DNA of 13,326 nt from assembly GCA_029062865.1 (NCBI GenBank), contig JAIDPG010000039.1, forward strand, positions 1 through 13,326. The letters run 5' to 3'. A program made the translations under genes and the position numbers. A model generated the notes under the pieces. The model made no database searches, was not told the origin of the DNA, and saw nothing but the letters and a program-made list of their open reading frames with translations. The stretch's first letter is position 1. The number at the start of each line of letters is the position of its first letter. Source of the DNA: Oscillospiraceae bacterium (GTDB taxonomy: Bacteria; Bacillota; Clostridia; Oscillospirales; Ruminococcaceae). This document shows, piece after piece, positions 1 through 7,349 of this stretch.

Positions 1-28
1 TGGGCTCGGAGATGGGTATAAGAGAGAG
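1..28 (+). other. Nextera transposase adapter remnant at contig end
   Basis: The first 28 bases match the 3' part of the Illumina Nextera read-2 transposase adapter at 26 of 28 positions. Bases 10-28 correspond to the 19-base Tn5 mosaic end AGATGTGTATAAGAGACAG with two differences (positions 15 and 26, both reading G). The match is made from memory of the adapter. It means genomic sequence probably begins near position 29, and that the promoter and any upstream regulator gene of the following Fe-S genes are not present here. Confidence 0.88.
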
Positions 29-58
29 GTATAATAATACCGATAGAGAGGTGATACA

Positions 59-1252
59 ATGGACATTATATATGTCGACAACGCCGCGACTACAAAAATG
101 AGCGGAGCCGCTATTGACGCGATGATACCGTACCTTGATAAGTGCTACGGTAACCCGTCGTCGCTGCACACGGTTGGACAGCTCGCGCAGGAGGCTCTTG
201 TAAAAGCGCGCGAGGACGTTGCAAAGGCGATAGGAGCGGAGCCGCGGGAGATTTTCTTCACATCGGGCGGCAGCGAAGCGGATAATCAGGCGCTTCTTAC
301 CGGAGCGGAGCGAGGGGAGTTAAGGGGCAAAAAGCACATCATCTCCCAAAAGACCGAGCATCATGCGGTTTTGCACGCGCTGCGAAGGCTCGAGAAGCAG
401 GGCTTTGAGATAGAGCTGCTGGAAGGCGACGTGTAGGGTAACATCACCGCCGAGCAAGTAAAAAACGCTATACGCGAGGACACCGCGCTCGTGACGATAA
501 TGGCGGCTAATAACGAGATCGGCACGCTGATGCCGATAAAGGAAATCGCGGCGGTTTGCCGCGAAAGGGGAGTGCTGTTCCACACGGACGCGGTTCAGGC
601 GATCGGGCATATCCCGCTTGACGTTCACGAGATAGACTGCGATATGCTGTCGCTTTCGGCGCATAAGTTCCACGGTCCGAAGGGCGTGGGGGCGCTTTAC
701 GTAAACAAACGGCTGTTTCCGTCGACGCTTATCGAGGGCGGCGCGCAGGAGCGCGGCAGACGCGCCGGCACGGAGAACATCGCGGGGATAGCGTCAATGG
801 CGGCGGCGCTTTCCGAGGCAGTCTCTAAAATCAACGATAACACGCCGAAGCTCATTGCAATGCGCGACAGGCTTATCGAGGGCTTGTCGGAGATTTCGCA
901 TTCTATCCTGAACGGCGCGAAAACAAACCGCCTCCCCGGAAGCGTGAATATGTGCTTTGAGGGCATCGAGGGCGAGAGCCTTTTGCTGCTGCTCGACGCA
1001 AAGGGGATTTGCGCGTCGTCGGGCTCGGCGTGCACGTCGGGCTCGCTTGACCCAAGCCACGTGCTGCTGGCTATCGGCAGACCGCATGAGGTAGCGCACG
1101 GTTCGCTTCGCTTGACGCTTTCAGAAGAAAACACGCCTGAGCAAGTCGAGTATATAATCAAATCGGTGAAAGAGGTAGTAGAATATCTGCGAAACATTTC
1201 GCCCGTTTGGCAGGATCTACAGGAGGGAAAGAGAAAATATGTTATACAGTGA
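59..1252 (+). pseudogene. Cysteine desulfurase (NifS/IscS class), interrupted by one in-frame TAG
   Basis: This is a PLP enzyme that takes sulfur from L-cysteine and passes it to the IscU scaffold in the cytoplasm. The frame opens at ATG 59 behind GAGAGGTGAT (46-55). It reads 125 codons, meets TAG at 434-436, then continues in the same frame to TGA 1250-1252, for about 397 residues, the normal family length. Both halves carry expected motifs: GNPSSLH and TSGGSEADN near the N-terminus, the PLP-stacking His pair at codons 101-102, NNEIG, SAHKFHGPKG with the Schiff-base Lys at codon 203, RRAGTENIAG, and SSGSACTSG with the catalytic Cys at codon 325. No bases appear lost: a tyrosine or glutamate codon at 126 would restore the protein. 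TAG ends another gene here (12102-12104), so a recoded code is unlikely. It overlaps iscU by 14 bases. A real nonsense mutation and a sequencing error cannot be told apart from this sequence. Confidence 0.9.
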
Positions 1253-1667
1253 AAAGGTTATGGATCATTTTACGAACCCGCGCAACGTTGGCAAAATGGA
1301 CGACGCGGACGGCATCGGCGAGGTCGGCAACGCGAAGTGCGGCGATATTATGAAGATCTTTCTGAAAATCGAAAATGACATTATCACCGATGTGAAGTTC
1401 AGCACGTTCGGGTGCGGCTCGGCTATCGCGAGCTCATCAATGGCGACGGAGATGATAAAGGGCAAGCCGCTTTCGCAGGCTTTGGAGCTCACGAATAAGG
1501 CAGTCGTTGAGGCGCTTGACGGGCTCCCGGCGCACAAGCTCCACTGTTCGGTTCTCGCCGAGGAGGCGGTCAAGGCGGCTGTAAAGGATTACTACGACAA
1601 AAACGGTATCGAATATGACCCGGAGCAGTTTGCGCAAAAGCACGACTGCGAGCATTGCGGTGAATAA
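1239..1667 (+). CDS. iscU: Fe-S cluster assembly scaffold protein IscU (NifU N-terminal type)
   Basis: This cytoplasmic scaffold assembles [2Fe-2S] and [4Fe-4S] clusters from sulfur supplied by the cysteine desulfurase. The 142-residue protein has the usual single-domain length. The cluster ligands are all visible: C34 and D36 in NAKCGD, C59 in FGCGSA, and H102-C103 in KLHCSVLAEEA. A C-terminal extension ends in a CxxC pair (HDCEHC), common in clostridial IscU-like proteins. The ATG at 1239 follows AGGAGGGA (1221-1228) and lies inside the end of the desulfurase frame, so the two are one transcription unit. No IscR-like regulator or mnmA is visible; upstream sequence is missing and downstream a terminator follows directly. 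If the desulfurase really is broken, this gene would need another sulfur donor. Confidence 0.93.
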   Translation: MLYSEKVMDHFTNPRNVGKMDDADGIGEVGNAKCGDIMKIFLKIENDIITDVKFSTFGCGSAIASSSMATEMIKGKPLSQALELTNKAVVEALDGLPAHKLHCSVLAEEAVKAAVKDYYDKNGIEYDPEQFAQKHDCEHCGE

Positions 1668-1674
1668 TAATCAC

Positions 1675-1710
1675 AACAAATCCCCTCGCTGCGGCGAGGG
1701 GATTTGTTTT
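1675..1710. terminator. Bidirectional intrinsic terminator between convergent operons
   Basis: A perfect 15-bp stem (1675-1689 with 1694-1708) encloses the four-base loop TGCG. Its GC-rich core is CCCCTCGC/GCGAGGGG. On the plus strand it runs into TTTT just after iscU; on the minus strand it follows the stop codon of the 244-aa gene and runs into TTGTTGTGATT. Its place between two convergent genes fits a shared terminator. Confidence 0.9.
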
Positions 1711-2443
1711 AGTAGCCGGGCGGCGGCTCGCGGTCGATTGTTCTGTATTTTCGCTCATTGTTCAATTTCTCGTTGATTTTGCGGTTAAGATCGGCGCAGA
1801 TTTTTTTCAATCTGCCGTACATCTCCCGATAATGTTCCGGCGGGATATAATAAACATAAACGCACGAGTTTTTGTCCCACTCAAATTGGAGGTTGAAATC
1901 CCCCTCGGGGAAGAGGTAGTTGAAAAGCCGCGGGACTGTTTTGGGCTTTATCCCTGTTTCAGCCGCGTAACCGTCGAGAATATCAAAGAAAGAGCCGCGC
2001 GGGTTGAAGGGCTCGCTGCCGTCAATAATTATCTCAAAAAAGTTGCTGCCTCTGAGAAGAATAAACGAAGCGCACTCGTATTCGCTTTTGACAGCGCTTG
2101 CAGGGAGAACGCGGGACTCATCGCGTTTTTTCTCGAGAATTCCGCGGTTAAGATCTGCGCAGATTTTCCGCAAACGCAAGCAGACCTTTTGATACATAAA
2201 GTACGGAATATCGAAAACATAAACGTAGGAGTTCGCGTCCCAGTAAAACTGGATTGTTCGACCTTCCTCTGTAAACCGATATTGATAGACAAGCTGAACT
2301 CTTGTGGGAGAAATCCCGGACTCTTCGGCGTAGCGCGCTAAAATATCGAAGAACGGTCCGAACGAGCTGAAACATTCCCATTCGTCGAACTCAATTCTGA
2401 ACGCGTCCGAACCGTAGAAATGCGTTTTCGTGAGTGTGTACAT
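1709..2443 (-). CDS. Uncharacterised protein made of two tandem ~100-residue repeats
   Basis: I do not recognise this 244-residue protein. It consists of two copies of one domain: residues 10-109 and 131-230 align without a gap, with 49 of 100 positions identical by hand count. Shared signatures are GSxxFxI, FFDIL-YA-E-GI-P near the start of each unit, QFxWDxNSxVYV in the middle, and KICADLNR at the end. The units alternate aromatic-rich strands with one amphipathic helix, suggesting a small alpha/beta domain. No signal peptide, membrane segment or metal motif is visible; it is probably cytoplasmic. The tail PPPGY is Pro-rich. It is the last gene of the aro operon, starting 3 bases after the DUF4364 stop, with only a weak GGGAAA upstream, so translational coupling is likely. 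Function unknown. Confidence 0.8.
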   Translation of the reverse strand: MYTLTKTHFYGSDAFRIEFDEWECFSSFGPFFDILARYAEESGISPTRVQLVYQYRFTEEGRTIQFYWDANSYVYVFDIPYFMYQKVCLRLRKICADLNRGILEKKRDESRVLPASAVKSEYECASFILLRGSNFFEIIIDGSEPFNPRGSFFDILDGYAAETGIKPKTVPRLFNYLFPEGDFNLQFEWDKNSCVYVYYIPPEHYREMYGRLKKICADLNRKINEKLNNERKYRTIDREPPPGY

Positions 2444-2446
2444 TCG

Positions 2447-2992
2447 TTATTTCCCGAAATATTCGTCAAGCATTTTCGCAAAGCCCCTGCCGTCGCTTTT
2501 TATTTTGTGCTTGATAATGTCCGCGTCCTGCTCGCTTTCAGCCGAAAGCTCGACATAGTATTTCTTCCGCGCCGTCGCCTCGTCCATAATCGTAATGCCG
2601 ATCGTGCAGGTGTCGTCGGCGTTTTTGATGTACCGTACGGACAAAAACGAGCCCTTTTTCTTCATCGCGTCGCGGGTGTAAACGCGCACCGCCTCGCTGA
2701 ACAGCTTCTCGCGGATCGAAAGCGGCAGGGAAGCGCCTAAGTCCCGCGCCGCTTTTATGCCGGTCGGCGTGTTCGCGAAAACCGTTTCGCCGTCAACGTC
2801 GGTATCAAGGCAAAGATGCCCTCGAACCTTTTCGAGCGCGTTTGTCAAATCAAAGAAATTCACCGCGTCCTCAAACGAGGTGATCTCGCAAAGTTGGCTT
2901 TTTGAAAGCGGGCAGCCGAGCGAATAAATCAGATAGCAGATAAGGACGCAAATATCGTCAACGTCGTCAATGCGAATTCTCGGAATTTCCAC
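2447..2992 (-). CDS. DUF4364 family protein (winged-helix-like)
   Basis: About 181 residues, resembling the DUF4364 family of Clostridia, which starts with a winged-helix-like segment and has no established function. Here the N-terminal part (ICVLICYLIYSLGCPLSKSQL, then a helix ending near VRGHL) fits a helix-turn-helix. It is followed by TPTGIKAARDLGASLP, typical of the wing-to-linker region, and by a beta-rich C-terminal half ending in KMLDEYFGK. Two GTG starts are possible. The first (2998) overlaps the aroC stop as GTGA but sits directly against GGAGGT (2999-3004). The second (2992) has a 6-base spacer and is preferred. The protein may be a regulator, but nothing here shows what it binds. 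Family assignment is from memory. Confidence 0.78.
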   Translation of the reverse strand: MEIPRIRIDDVDDICVLICYLIYSLGCPLSKSQLCEITSFEDAVNFFDLTNALEKVRGHLCLDTDVDGETVFANTPTGIKAARDLGASLPLSIREKLFSEAVRVYTRDAMKKKGSFLSVRYIKNADDTCTIGITIMDEATARKKYYVELSAESEQDADIIKHKIKSDGRGFAKMLDEYFGK

Positions 2993-2994
2993 GC

Positions 2995-4092
2995 TCACAC
3001 CTCCGGTATAGACGGATTTTCAAGCAGCGCGGAGAGCAGCGCGATGTTAAGCGCCGCCTCAACACACGGCACGGCGCGCGGCACCACGCAGGGATCGTGC
3101 CTGCCCTTGATGACAAGCTCCTCCTCCGTCATCGTCTTGAAATCCACGCTGTTCTGCGGGCGCGAGATCGACGGCGTGGGCTTGAACGCGGCTCTGAAAA
3201 CGATAGGCATTCCCGAGCTTATCCCGCCGAGAATTCCACCGTGGTTGTTCGTTTTCGTGACGATCTTTCCGTCTTTGATCGCGAACTCATCGTTGTTTTC
3301 GCTCCCGAAAAGATCTGCGCACTCAAAACCGTTTCCGAATTCTATCCCCTTCACCGCGGGGATAGCGAACACAAGCCGCGAGATGATATTCTCCAGGCCG
3401 TCAAGCATCGGCGAGCCCACGCCCGCGGGAAACCCGACTGCCGCGCACTCCACAACCCCGCCGACGCTGTCAAGGCTCTCGCGGGCGCTCGCGATAACCT
3501 CGCGCATCTTCGCCTCGGCGTTTTCCGATATGGTTGGGAAAAGGCGTTTTTTTACCGTTTCAAGTTGATTTGCTGTTACGCTTACGGGATCGAAAACATC
3601 ATCGCGTACTCCTTTGATCGATAGAATGTGAGCGCCGGTCGTGATACCGCGGGAGCTTAAGATTTGCCCGCAGACCGCCCCCGCAAAGCAAAGCGGCGCA
3701 GTAATCCTCCCGGAGAAATGCCCGCCGCCGCGCGGGTCGTTCGCTCCGTTATAGCGCAGAAATCCCGTGTGATCCGCGTGCGCGGGGCGCGCAATATGAG
3801 AGATGTTCCCATAATCTGCGGAGTGCTGATCCTGATTGAAAATCACCGCAGCGAGAGGTGTGCCCGTGGTTTTACCCTCGTAAATCCCCGATAAGATATC
3901 GGGAATATCCTTTTCGCTGCGCATTGTGGACGTGCCGTCCTTTTTCGGAGCGCGGCGTGCCATAAACTCCCCGATCTTCTCAACATTAAGCTGTTCTCCC
4001 GCCGGAAGGTTGTCTATGACCACGCCGATTCCCTTGCCGTGGCTTTCCCCAAAAAGCGAGAATTTTACCCCGCCGTTAAAGCTAGATGACAT
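2995..4092 (-). CDS. aroC: Chorismate synthase
   Basis: Catalyses the last step of the shikimate pathway, the FMNH2-dependent anti-1,4-elimination of phosphate from EPSP to give chorismate, in the cytoplasm. At 365 residues it is full length. Family signatures are present: GESHGKGIG at 15-23, RPAHADHTG near 102-110, DPRGGGHFSGR at 119-129, NNHGGILGGISSG near 283, and GRHDPCVVPRA starting at residue 330. The ATG at 4092 follows AGGAGAAATAAT, and the upstream gene's stop is one base away. The downstream gene starts within or just after its TGA. It is separated from aroA by two unrelated genes, yet all are co-directional and tightly packed, so it should be transcribed from the aroB promoter. Confidence 0.97.
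   Translation of the reverse strand: MSSSFNGGVKFSLFGESHGKGIGVVIDNLPAGEQLNVEKIGEFMARRAPKKDGTSTMRSEKDIPDILSGIYEGKTTGTPLAAVIFNQDQHSADYGNISHIARPAHADHTGFLRYNGANDPRGGGHFSGRITAPLCFAGAVCGQILSSRGITTGAHILSIKGVRDDVFDPVSVTANQLETVKKRLFPTISENAEAKMREVIASARESLDSVGGVVECAAVGFPAGVGSPMLDGLENIISRLVFAIPAVKGIEFGNGFECADLFGSENNDEFAIKDGKIVTKTNNHGGILGGISSGMPIVFRAAFKPTPSISRPQNSVDFKTMTEEELVIKGRHDPCVVPRAVPCVEAALNIALLSALLENPSIPEV
2999..3004 (-). promoter_or_regulatory. Ribosome binding site that decides the DUF4364 start
   Basis: GGAGGT on the minus strand lies inside the 3' end of aroC. It abuts the GTG at 2998 but stands 6 bases from the in-frame GTG at 2992, which favours the shorter protein. Confidence 0.65.
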
Positions 4093-4093
4093 A

Positions 4094-4567
4094 TTATTTC
4101 TCCTGTTTTGTAATTCCCTTGTAAGCGCGGTCGATAAACGGCTTCAAGGCGTTGTATTCATTGTCGCCCGAGATAGTCTGATAAATCGCTTCCTCGCCGA
4201 GCGCGGCTACCAAATCGACGAAATACTGATACGGTCGACTCTTGTCGTCGGATTCGTAATATTCGGCGACAAACGGCTTTATTTCGTCGCAGATATCAAC
4301 GTCCCAGAATTTCCCGTCGCAGTAATCCAGAAGATACTTCGCGCCGCTTATCTCGCCGCTGCGGACAAGCTCGCAGCCGTCGTGGTCGCTCTCCTCGCCC
4401 TCAAAGTGGTTTTCGATGACCCACCGCAAAAACAGGCCGATGTGATCCGCCGCATAGAGGCACACCTCGTCCGATTGCTCATCGGTAAGCTCTCCTGTAA
4501 TGCCATTGCGCTCGCGGTAAGCCTCCTCCGCAGTATCATAATGCCAGTCATATCTATCAATTGCCAT
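4094..4567 (-). CDS. Uncharacterised acidic 157-aa protein, resembles DUF7832
   Basis: A soluble, strongly acidic protein of 157 residues. It opens with DRYDWHYDTAEEAYRER and contains AADHIGLFLRWVIENHFEG, a pattern I associate with the uncharacterised DUF7832 family (an opening DxxDWHF-like motif, then a 'HIGxFLxWxIE' helix). Aromatic and acidic residues continue to the end, with FWDVDICDEIKPF and RPYQYFVDL. There is no signal peptide, membrane helix or catalytic motif. The ATG at 4567 follows GAGGTGATTTT; the GNAT stop is 4 bases upstream and aroC begins one base downstream. Related proteins are often linked to contact-dependent toxin immunity or left unannotated; no toxin gene is seen here, so no role is claimed. 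The family name is from memory and moderately sure. Confidence 0.75.
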   Translation of the reverse strand: MAIDRYDWHYDTAEEAYRERNGITGELTDEQSDEVCLYAADHIGLFLRWVIENHFEGEESDHDGCELVRSGEISGAKYLLDYCDGKFWDVDICDEIKPFVAEYYESDDKSRPYQYFVDLVAALGEEAIYQTISGDNEYNALKPFIDRAYKGITKQEK

Positions 4568-4571
4568 AAAA

Positions 4572-5003
4572 TCACCTCATAAATTTCTTAAACGTATAGG
4601 ACGTTTTTAAATAGCCTTGACTTTCATAGAATTTATGCGCCTCCGGGCGCTTAAAATTGCTGCTTAAGGTAATAAGTGTCATTTTCCGTTCAGCCGCAAT
4701 TTCTTCTGCTTTTTTAAGCAAAGCCGCTCCGATGCCTTTTCTTTGATACTCGGCTTTTACGGCTAATCCGAGTATACGCAGAAGCTCTCCGTTTATCTCA
4801 AGTGAGATCTCCCTTACCATTGAAATGAAGCCGCAGATCTTCCCGTCAATTTCGGAGACAAGAACGCTGTAATCATCAAGCGCGTTCATTCTTTCAAGTC
4901 TTTCGGCGACTTCGTTTTCGGTAATCTCCGAATAGCCAAGCTCATGTTGTATAAGCTCAAACACGCATTTTACGTCCGACGCCTCACATTCGCGTATTAT
5001 CAT
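4572..5003 (-). CDS. GNAT family N-acetyltransferase
   Basis: A 143-residue single-domain acetyltransferase using acetyl-CoA. Motif A is clear: LGLAVKAEYQRKGIGAALL at 78-96, with the pyrophosphate loop QRKGIG at 87-92. The C-terminal PEAHKFYESQGYLKTSY at 120-136 is the usual motif B with its conserved Tyr. The substrate is not predictable; candidates include small amines, peptides or antibiotics. The ATG at 5003 overlaps the aroA stop (ATGA) and follows GGAGGAAGT inside aroA, so translation is probably coupled. Base composition differs from the neighbours: 77 G/C in 180 sampled bases (43%), against 72 in 120 (60%) for aroA and 35 in 60 (58%) for the next gene. This points to later acquisition into the operon. 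Confidence 0.92.
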   Translation of the reverse strand: MIIRECEASDVKCVFELIQHELGYSEITENEVAERLERMNALDDYSVLVSEIDGKICGFISMVREISLEINGELLRILGLAVKAEYQRKGIGAALLKKAEEIAAERKMTLITLSSNFKRPEAHKFYESQGYLKTSYTFKKFMR

Positions 5004-6223
5004 ACTTCCTCCGCGTCGCCGCCAAGTGCTCTGTAAACATCAAAGAAATCCGGGAACGATTTTCTGACGCACTCCGCGCCGCGGATAACAAGCGGATTTT
5101 CGCACATTGTCGCCGCGACAGCAAGCGACATCGGTATGCGGTGGTCGTTGTGTCCGTCTATCTCCCCGCCGCGGAGACTCTCAACGCCCTCAATCTCAAT
5201 AAAATCTTCGCCGACCGTGACCTTTCCCCCGATAGCGTTCAGACACTCCGCGGGGACGTTCAGCCTGTCGCTTTCCTTGAAGCGAAGCCGCGCGACATTA
5301 GTTATCCTGTTCGTACCCCTGCAGAAGCACGCGAGCACGGTGAGTATCGGAACTAAATCGGGAATGTCTGCGCCGTCGATCTCAAAGGGCTCACGGCTTT
5401 TGTCGAATTTGTCGCAGATGTCCATTATGATGCGGTCGCCCTGCAGCGAGCTTTCAGAGAGCCCGATAATTTCCAGCTCGGAGCCAAGCGAATTCGCGAC
5501 GCGGAAAAACGCCGCCTGGGAGTAATCGCCCTCAACATTCCCCGAAAACGCCTTAAAGCGCTGATTTCCCTTGATAAAATAGCCGCTTTCCGTTTCGGTG
5601 ACATTAACGCCGAAATCCCGAAGAACGCCGAGCGTAATGTCAACGTACGGTCGAGAATTCAGCGCCGTAGTAAGAGAAATCTCGCTGTCGCCGTCGAGAA
5701 GCGGCAGCGCGAAAAGAAGCCCCGTGATAAACTGCGACGAAAGCCCGCCGTCGATCTCAAAGCGTCCGGACGTCAGCTTTCCCGAAACGGAGCAGGGCAG
5801 GGAAGCGCCCGCTTCCTCAAAGTCAAACGTAATTCCGTGCTTCGGGAACTCCTCGACAAACGGCGTGATCGGGCGCTGCGGGAGCTTTCCGCTGCCGATA
5901 AACCGCGCGTTCACTCCGAGCGCGCAAGCCACGGGAATTAAAAACCGCATTGTTGAGCCGGATTCGTTGCAGTTCAGCACGGCTTTGTCGGGAATTCTCG
6001 CAATTCCTTTGATTACCGCGGTATCTGCCTCAAAGCTGATTTCCGCGCCAAGCGCGCGCATACAGTCAATCGTCGACAGAATATCGACGGAAGGGGAGAG
6101 GTTGGAGATCGTTGACGCGCCCTCGGCAAGCGCGGCGGCGATTATCATTCGGTGCGCGACGCTCTTCGACGGCGGAACTTCAACGCGCCCGCGGAGCTTT
6201 TTCGGCGTGATTTTTATGTCCAT
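5000..6223 (-). CDS. aroA: 3-phosphoshikimate 1-carboxyvinyltransferase (EPSP synthase)
   Basis: Joins shikimate-3-phosphate and phosphoenolpyruvate to form EPSP, the sixth shikimate step and the target of glyphosate. The 407-residue protein spans the full two-domain fold. Visible landmarks are PPSKSVAHR (K20, R25), NESGSTMRF at 86-94, KLPQRPI near 113-119, GGLSSQFITG at 159-168, EGDYSQAA, ADIPDLVP with the catalytic Asp at D289, RFKESDRL with E317, NDHRIPM, and KSFPDFF near the C-terminus. The loop NESGSTMRF replaces the NAGTAMRP of class I enzymes, keeping the central Gly but with Phe in place of the Pro; this form is common in Clostridia, so it does not by itself prove glyphosate tolerance. 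The start follows AAGGAG, which overlaps the aroB stop codon. Confidence 0.97.
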   Translation of the reverse strand: MDIKITPKKLRGRVEVPPSKSVAHRMIIAAALAEGASTISNLSPSVDILSTIDCMRALGAEISFEADTAVIKGIARIPDKAVLNCNESGSTMRFLIPVACALGVNARFIGSGKLPQRPITPFVEEFPKHGITFDFEEAGASLPCSVSGKLTSGRFEIDGGLSSQFITGLLFALPLLDGDSEISLTTALNSRPYVDITLGVLRDFGVNVTETESGYFIKGNQRFKAFSGNVEGDYSQAAFFRVANSLGSELEIIGLSESSLQGDRIIMDICDKFDKSREPFEIDGADIPDLVPILTVLACFCRGTNRITNVARLRFKESDRLNVPAECLNAIGGKVTVGEDFIEIEGVESLRGGEIDGHNDHRIPMSLAVAATMCENPLVIRGAECVRKSFPDFFDVYRALGGDAEEV

Positions 6224-6232
6224 AAGCGCTCC

Positions 6233-7282
6233 TTAACTCTGAAGGAATTTTTCGTACTCGTCAACCGACATTTTAACGACCTCGCTCTTGCCGATCTCCG
6301 GGCAGATGACGATATTCATGCCGCTCGCAAGGTGCTTTTTGTCGCCGAGCGATATTTTGAACAGCTCGTGAAGCGGCGCGGGGTCGGTTGTCGGGAGCCC
6401 GCATTTTTCGAGCAGCGCGTCCAGCTTGTCCGCAACGCCGGCACTGCACATTCCGCGGCGCTCGGCAATGTGAGTAAACGTGCTCATTCCGATAGAGATC
6501 GCATAACCGTGCGAGAGCTTTTTGAAGCCGTAATACTTTTCCAAAGCGTGTCCGAGGGTGTGCCCGAAATTCAGCAGCATACGCTCGCCCTTTTCGCGCT
6601 CGTCGTTCTCAACGACCTTGCCCTTTATTGTGACGTTTTGCTTCATAATTTCTACGAGATTTCCCTTAATATCGCCGTTTGAGAGTATCTCAAAAAGCTG
6701 CGCAGATTTTATCATTCCGTGCTTAACGATCTCAGCCATACCGTCCGCGAAGAATTCATCTGTGAGCGTCGAGAGCGTTTCGGTATCGCAGATGACGAGC
6801 CGCGGCTGGTGGAACGCCCCGACAAGATTTTTCCCGCCGGCGATATCCACCGCAGTCTTGCCGCCCACGGAGCTGTCCGACTGCGAGATGCCGGTAGTCG
6901 GAATCTGCACGAAATCGATGCCGCGCATATAAGTCGCCGCTGCGAAGCCCGCCGTATCGCCGACAACTCCGCCGCCCAGCGCCGCGATGTAATCCGACCG
7001 CGTGAAGCCTTTCTCCGCGAGAAAATCGTAGATCCCGAGCAGGGTAGAGTGGTTTTTGGAAGCCTCCCCGTGCGGGAAAACGTACTTTGCCGCCTCAATT
7101 CCCGCCGCCTCAAGCGACTTCATCACACGCGCCCCATAAAAGCCGTCAACGTTGTCGTCCGTGATAACGGCGCATTTTCCTGTCGGCTTTACTGCTTTGA
7201 TAAGCTCGCCGCACTTGTCGAGAATTCCATTATCTATAAGAATATCATAGCCCTCGCGGACTTTTACAGTAACTTTTTCCAT
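6233..7282 (-). CDS. aroB: 3-dehydroquinate synthase
   Basis: Converts DAHP to 3-dehydroquinate, the second shikimate step, using NAD+ and a divalent metal (Zn2+ or Co2+). The 349 residues match the family length. Features seen: HGEASK near 71-76, the NAD-binding GGGVVGDTAGFAA at 103-115, DSSVGGKTAVD at 136-146, and the metal ligands E184 (MAEIVKHG), H241 (NFGHTLGH) and H258 (LSHGYAI). The segment before DSSVGG reads PTTGISQS, where most family members have PTTLLAQV, a modest departure beside the active site. The ATG at 7282 follows GGAGG (7293-7297) with a 10-base spacer and lies about 22 bases from the predicted transcription start. First gene of the seven-gene operon. Confidence 0.97.
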   Translation of the reverse strand: MEKVTVKVREGYDILIDNGILDKCGELIKAVKPTGKCAVITDDNVDGFYGARVMKSLEAAGIEAAKYVFPHGEASKNHSTLLGIYDFLAEKGFTRSDYIAALGGGVVGDTAGFAAATYMRGIDFVQIPTTGISQSDSSVGGKTAVDIAGGKNLVGAFHQPRLVICDTETLSTLTDEFFADGMAEIVKHGMIKSAQLFEILSNGDIKGNLVEIMKQNVTIKGKVVENDEREKGERMLLNFGHTLGHALEKYYGFKKLSHGYAISIGMSTFTHIAERRGMCSAGVADKLDALLEKCGLPTTDPAPLHELFKISLGDKKHLASGMNIVICPEIGKSEVVKMSVDEYEKFLQS

Positions 7283-7311
7283 ATTTTACTAACCTCCACA
7301 CATATATAAAT

Positions 7312-7340
7312 ATTTTACCATATTTTGAGGCAAATTTCAA
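7312..7340 (-). promoter_or_regulatory. Sigma-A-type promoter of the aro operon
   Basis: On the minus strand, TTGAAA (7335-7340) and TAAAAT (7312-7317) are separated by exactly 17 bases. Transcription would start near 7305, giving a leader of about 22 bases with little room for an attenuator. Confidence 0.8.
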
Positions 7341-7349
7341 GGGCTTGCG

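Noticed and set aside
29..42. GGTATAATAATACC palindrome as promoter or operator of the desulfurase gene
   Set aside because: It directly abuts the adapter junction, so the native upstream context is missing and a -35 box cannot be judged.
434..436. TAG as a recoded sense codon (for example pyrrolysine)
   Set aside because: TAG acts as the natural stop of the SCP2-like gene here, and cysteine desulfurases are not known to need such a residue at this site. Error or mutation is simpler.
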